A program made the translations under genes and the position numbers. DNA of 64,000 nucleotides from NCBI RefSeq assembly GCF_004682055.1, contig NZ_QUZU01000038.1, positions 1 to 64,000 on the forward strand, read 5' to 3'. Below the pieces are notes generated by a model. The model had not been told where the DNA came from. It was given only the letters and a program-made list of their open reading frames with translations, and searched no databases. The DNA is from Pseudomonas kairouanensis (lineage in GTDB: Bacteria; Pseudomonadota; Gammaproteobacteria; Pseudomonadales; Pseudomonadaceae). Positions 63,730 to 64,000 of this stretch are shown one piece after another; within the stretch, counting starts at the first letter, position 1; every line of letters begins with the position of its first letter.

Positions 63730-64000
63730 TCAGGGGCGCTTGGCCGGTTGTTCAAGTTGTTCCAGGGCGGCCTCCAGGGCCAGTCGGTAACCGCTGGCGC
63801 CAAGGCCGCAGATCACGCCTACTGCTACATCGGAGAAGTAGGAGTGATGGCGGAAAGCTTCGCGTTTGTGCACGTTCGACAAATGCACTTCGATGAATGG
63901 GATGCTCACCGCCAGCAGCGCGTCACGTAATGCAACGCTTGTGTGCGTAAAAGCGGCGGGATTGATCAGGATAAAGTCCACGCCTTCGCCGCGCGCGGCA
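63730..64000 (-). CDS. aroQ: 3-dehydroquinate dehydratase type II (5' end beyond window)
   Basis: Ninety codons are visible, ending MEQ-type with EQLEQPAKRP. INPAAFTHTSVALRDALL carries the conserved Asn and His region of type II dehydroquinases, and IPFIEVHLSNVHKREAFRHHS and GVICGLGASGYRLALEA complete the pattern. The frame is open to the window edge (AARGEGVDFIL), so the start lies beyond 64000. It converts 3-dehydroquinate to 3-dehydroshikimate. It precedes accB by 24 bp. Confidence 0.95.
   Translation of the reverse strand, partial: AARGEGVDFILINPAAFTHTSVALRDALLAVSIPFIEVHLSNVHKREAFRHHSYFSDVAVGVICGLGASGYRLALEAALEQLEQPAKRP

Overview
The window looks like a chromosomal segment of a fluorescent Pseudomonas (P. 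fluorescens group). The evidence is the high-GC coding style, the family of GTGGGAGCGGGCTTGCTCGC-type REP palindromes, and two gene orders that match the P. aeruginosa genome as I remember it: retS-purD-purH-fis-dusB-DUF3426-prmA-accC-accB-aroQ, and a cobJ/cobI/cobH/cobG/cobL/cobK block lying near a TonB receptor plus FecBCD-type ABC set. No rRNA, tRNA, CRISPR, prophage or complete insertion sequence was seen.

Layout. 1-10.6 kb holds single housekeeping or accessory genes: a small repetitive exported protein, an AsmA-family protein, a ferritin-like protein, a family I.1-type lipase without signal peptide or foldase gene, an EamA transporter divergent from an AraC regulator, psiF, an AI-2E family permease, and a divergent chaperone pair (YegD-like Hsp70 and CbpA). 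10.7-16.5 kb is one gene for a 1910-residue NEL-type E3 ubiquitin ligase effector with two leucine-rich blocks. 16.5-26.7 kb is a long minus-strand nitrogen-scavenging operon, urtABCDE-ureD-ureA-(GNAT)-(GNAT)-ureB-ureC, preceded by a good sigma-54 promoter match. 27.0-31.5 kb is one gene for an unrecognised protein of about 1496 residues made of seven tandem modules of about 211 residues. 31.5-36.6 kb is a TonB receptor plus BtuCDF/FecBCD-like ABC importer behind a Zur-box-like palindrome, so probably zinc or a metallophore. 36.7-41.6 kb is a copper-handling set (PepSY membrane protein, TonB copper receptor, two DUF2946 proteins, PCu(A)C chaperone). 41.7-43.7 kb is a small, partly AT-richer accessory patch: a RelE/HigB-like toxin and antidote, a DUF3077/DUF6124-like protein, and an uncharacterised small protein/PIN-domain pair. 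43.8-50.1 kb is cobalamin corrin-ring synthesis (cobK, cobL, divergent cobGHIJ). 50.3-51.7 kb holds an unknown protein and a MarC protein. 51.9-64 kb runs retS, purD/purH, fis/dusB, a zinc-ribbon DUF3426 protein, prmA, accC/accB and the 3' part of aroQ.

How the parts work together. The urea operon imports urea and hydrolyses it, probably under nitrogen control; ureEFG are not in the window. The two metal blocks pair outer-membrane TonB receptors with periplasmic or inner-membrane partners. The cob genes cover several methylation and reduction steps of aerobic corrin synthesis, but cbiD is not where I would expect it, beside cobK. RetS belongs to the sensor network that sets the switch between acute and biofilm states.

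Twelve BIME-like REP pairs sit almost exclusively between genes, four of them inside the urea operon. The most novel-looking items are the NEL effector with its duplicated recognition module, the seven-repeat giant protein, the PIN/small-protein pair, and the Zur-box-controlled importer.
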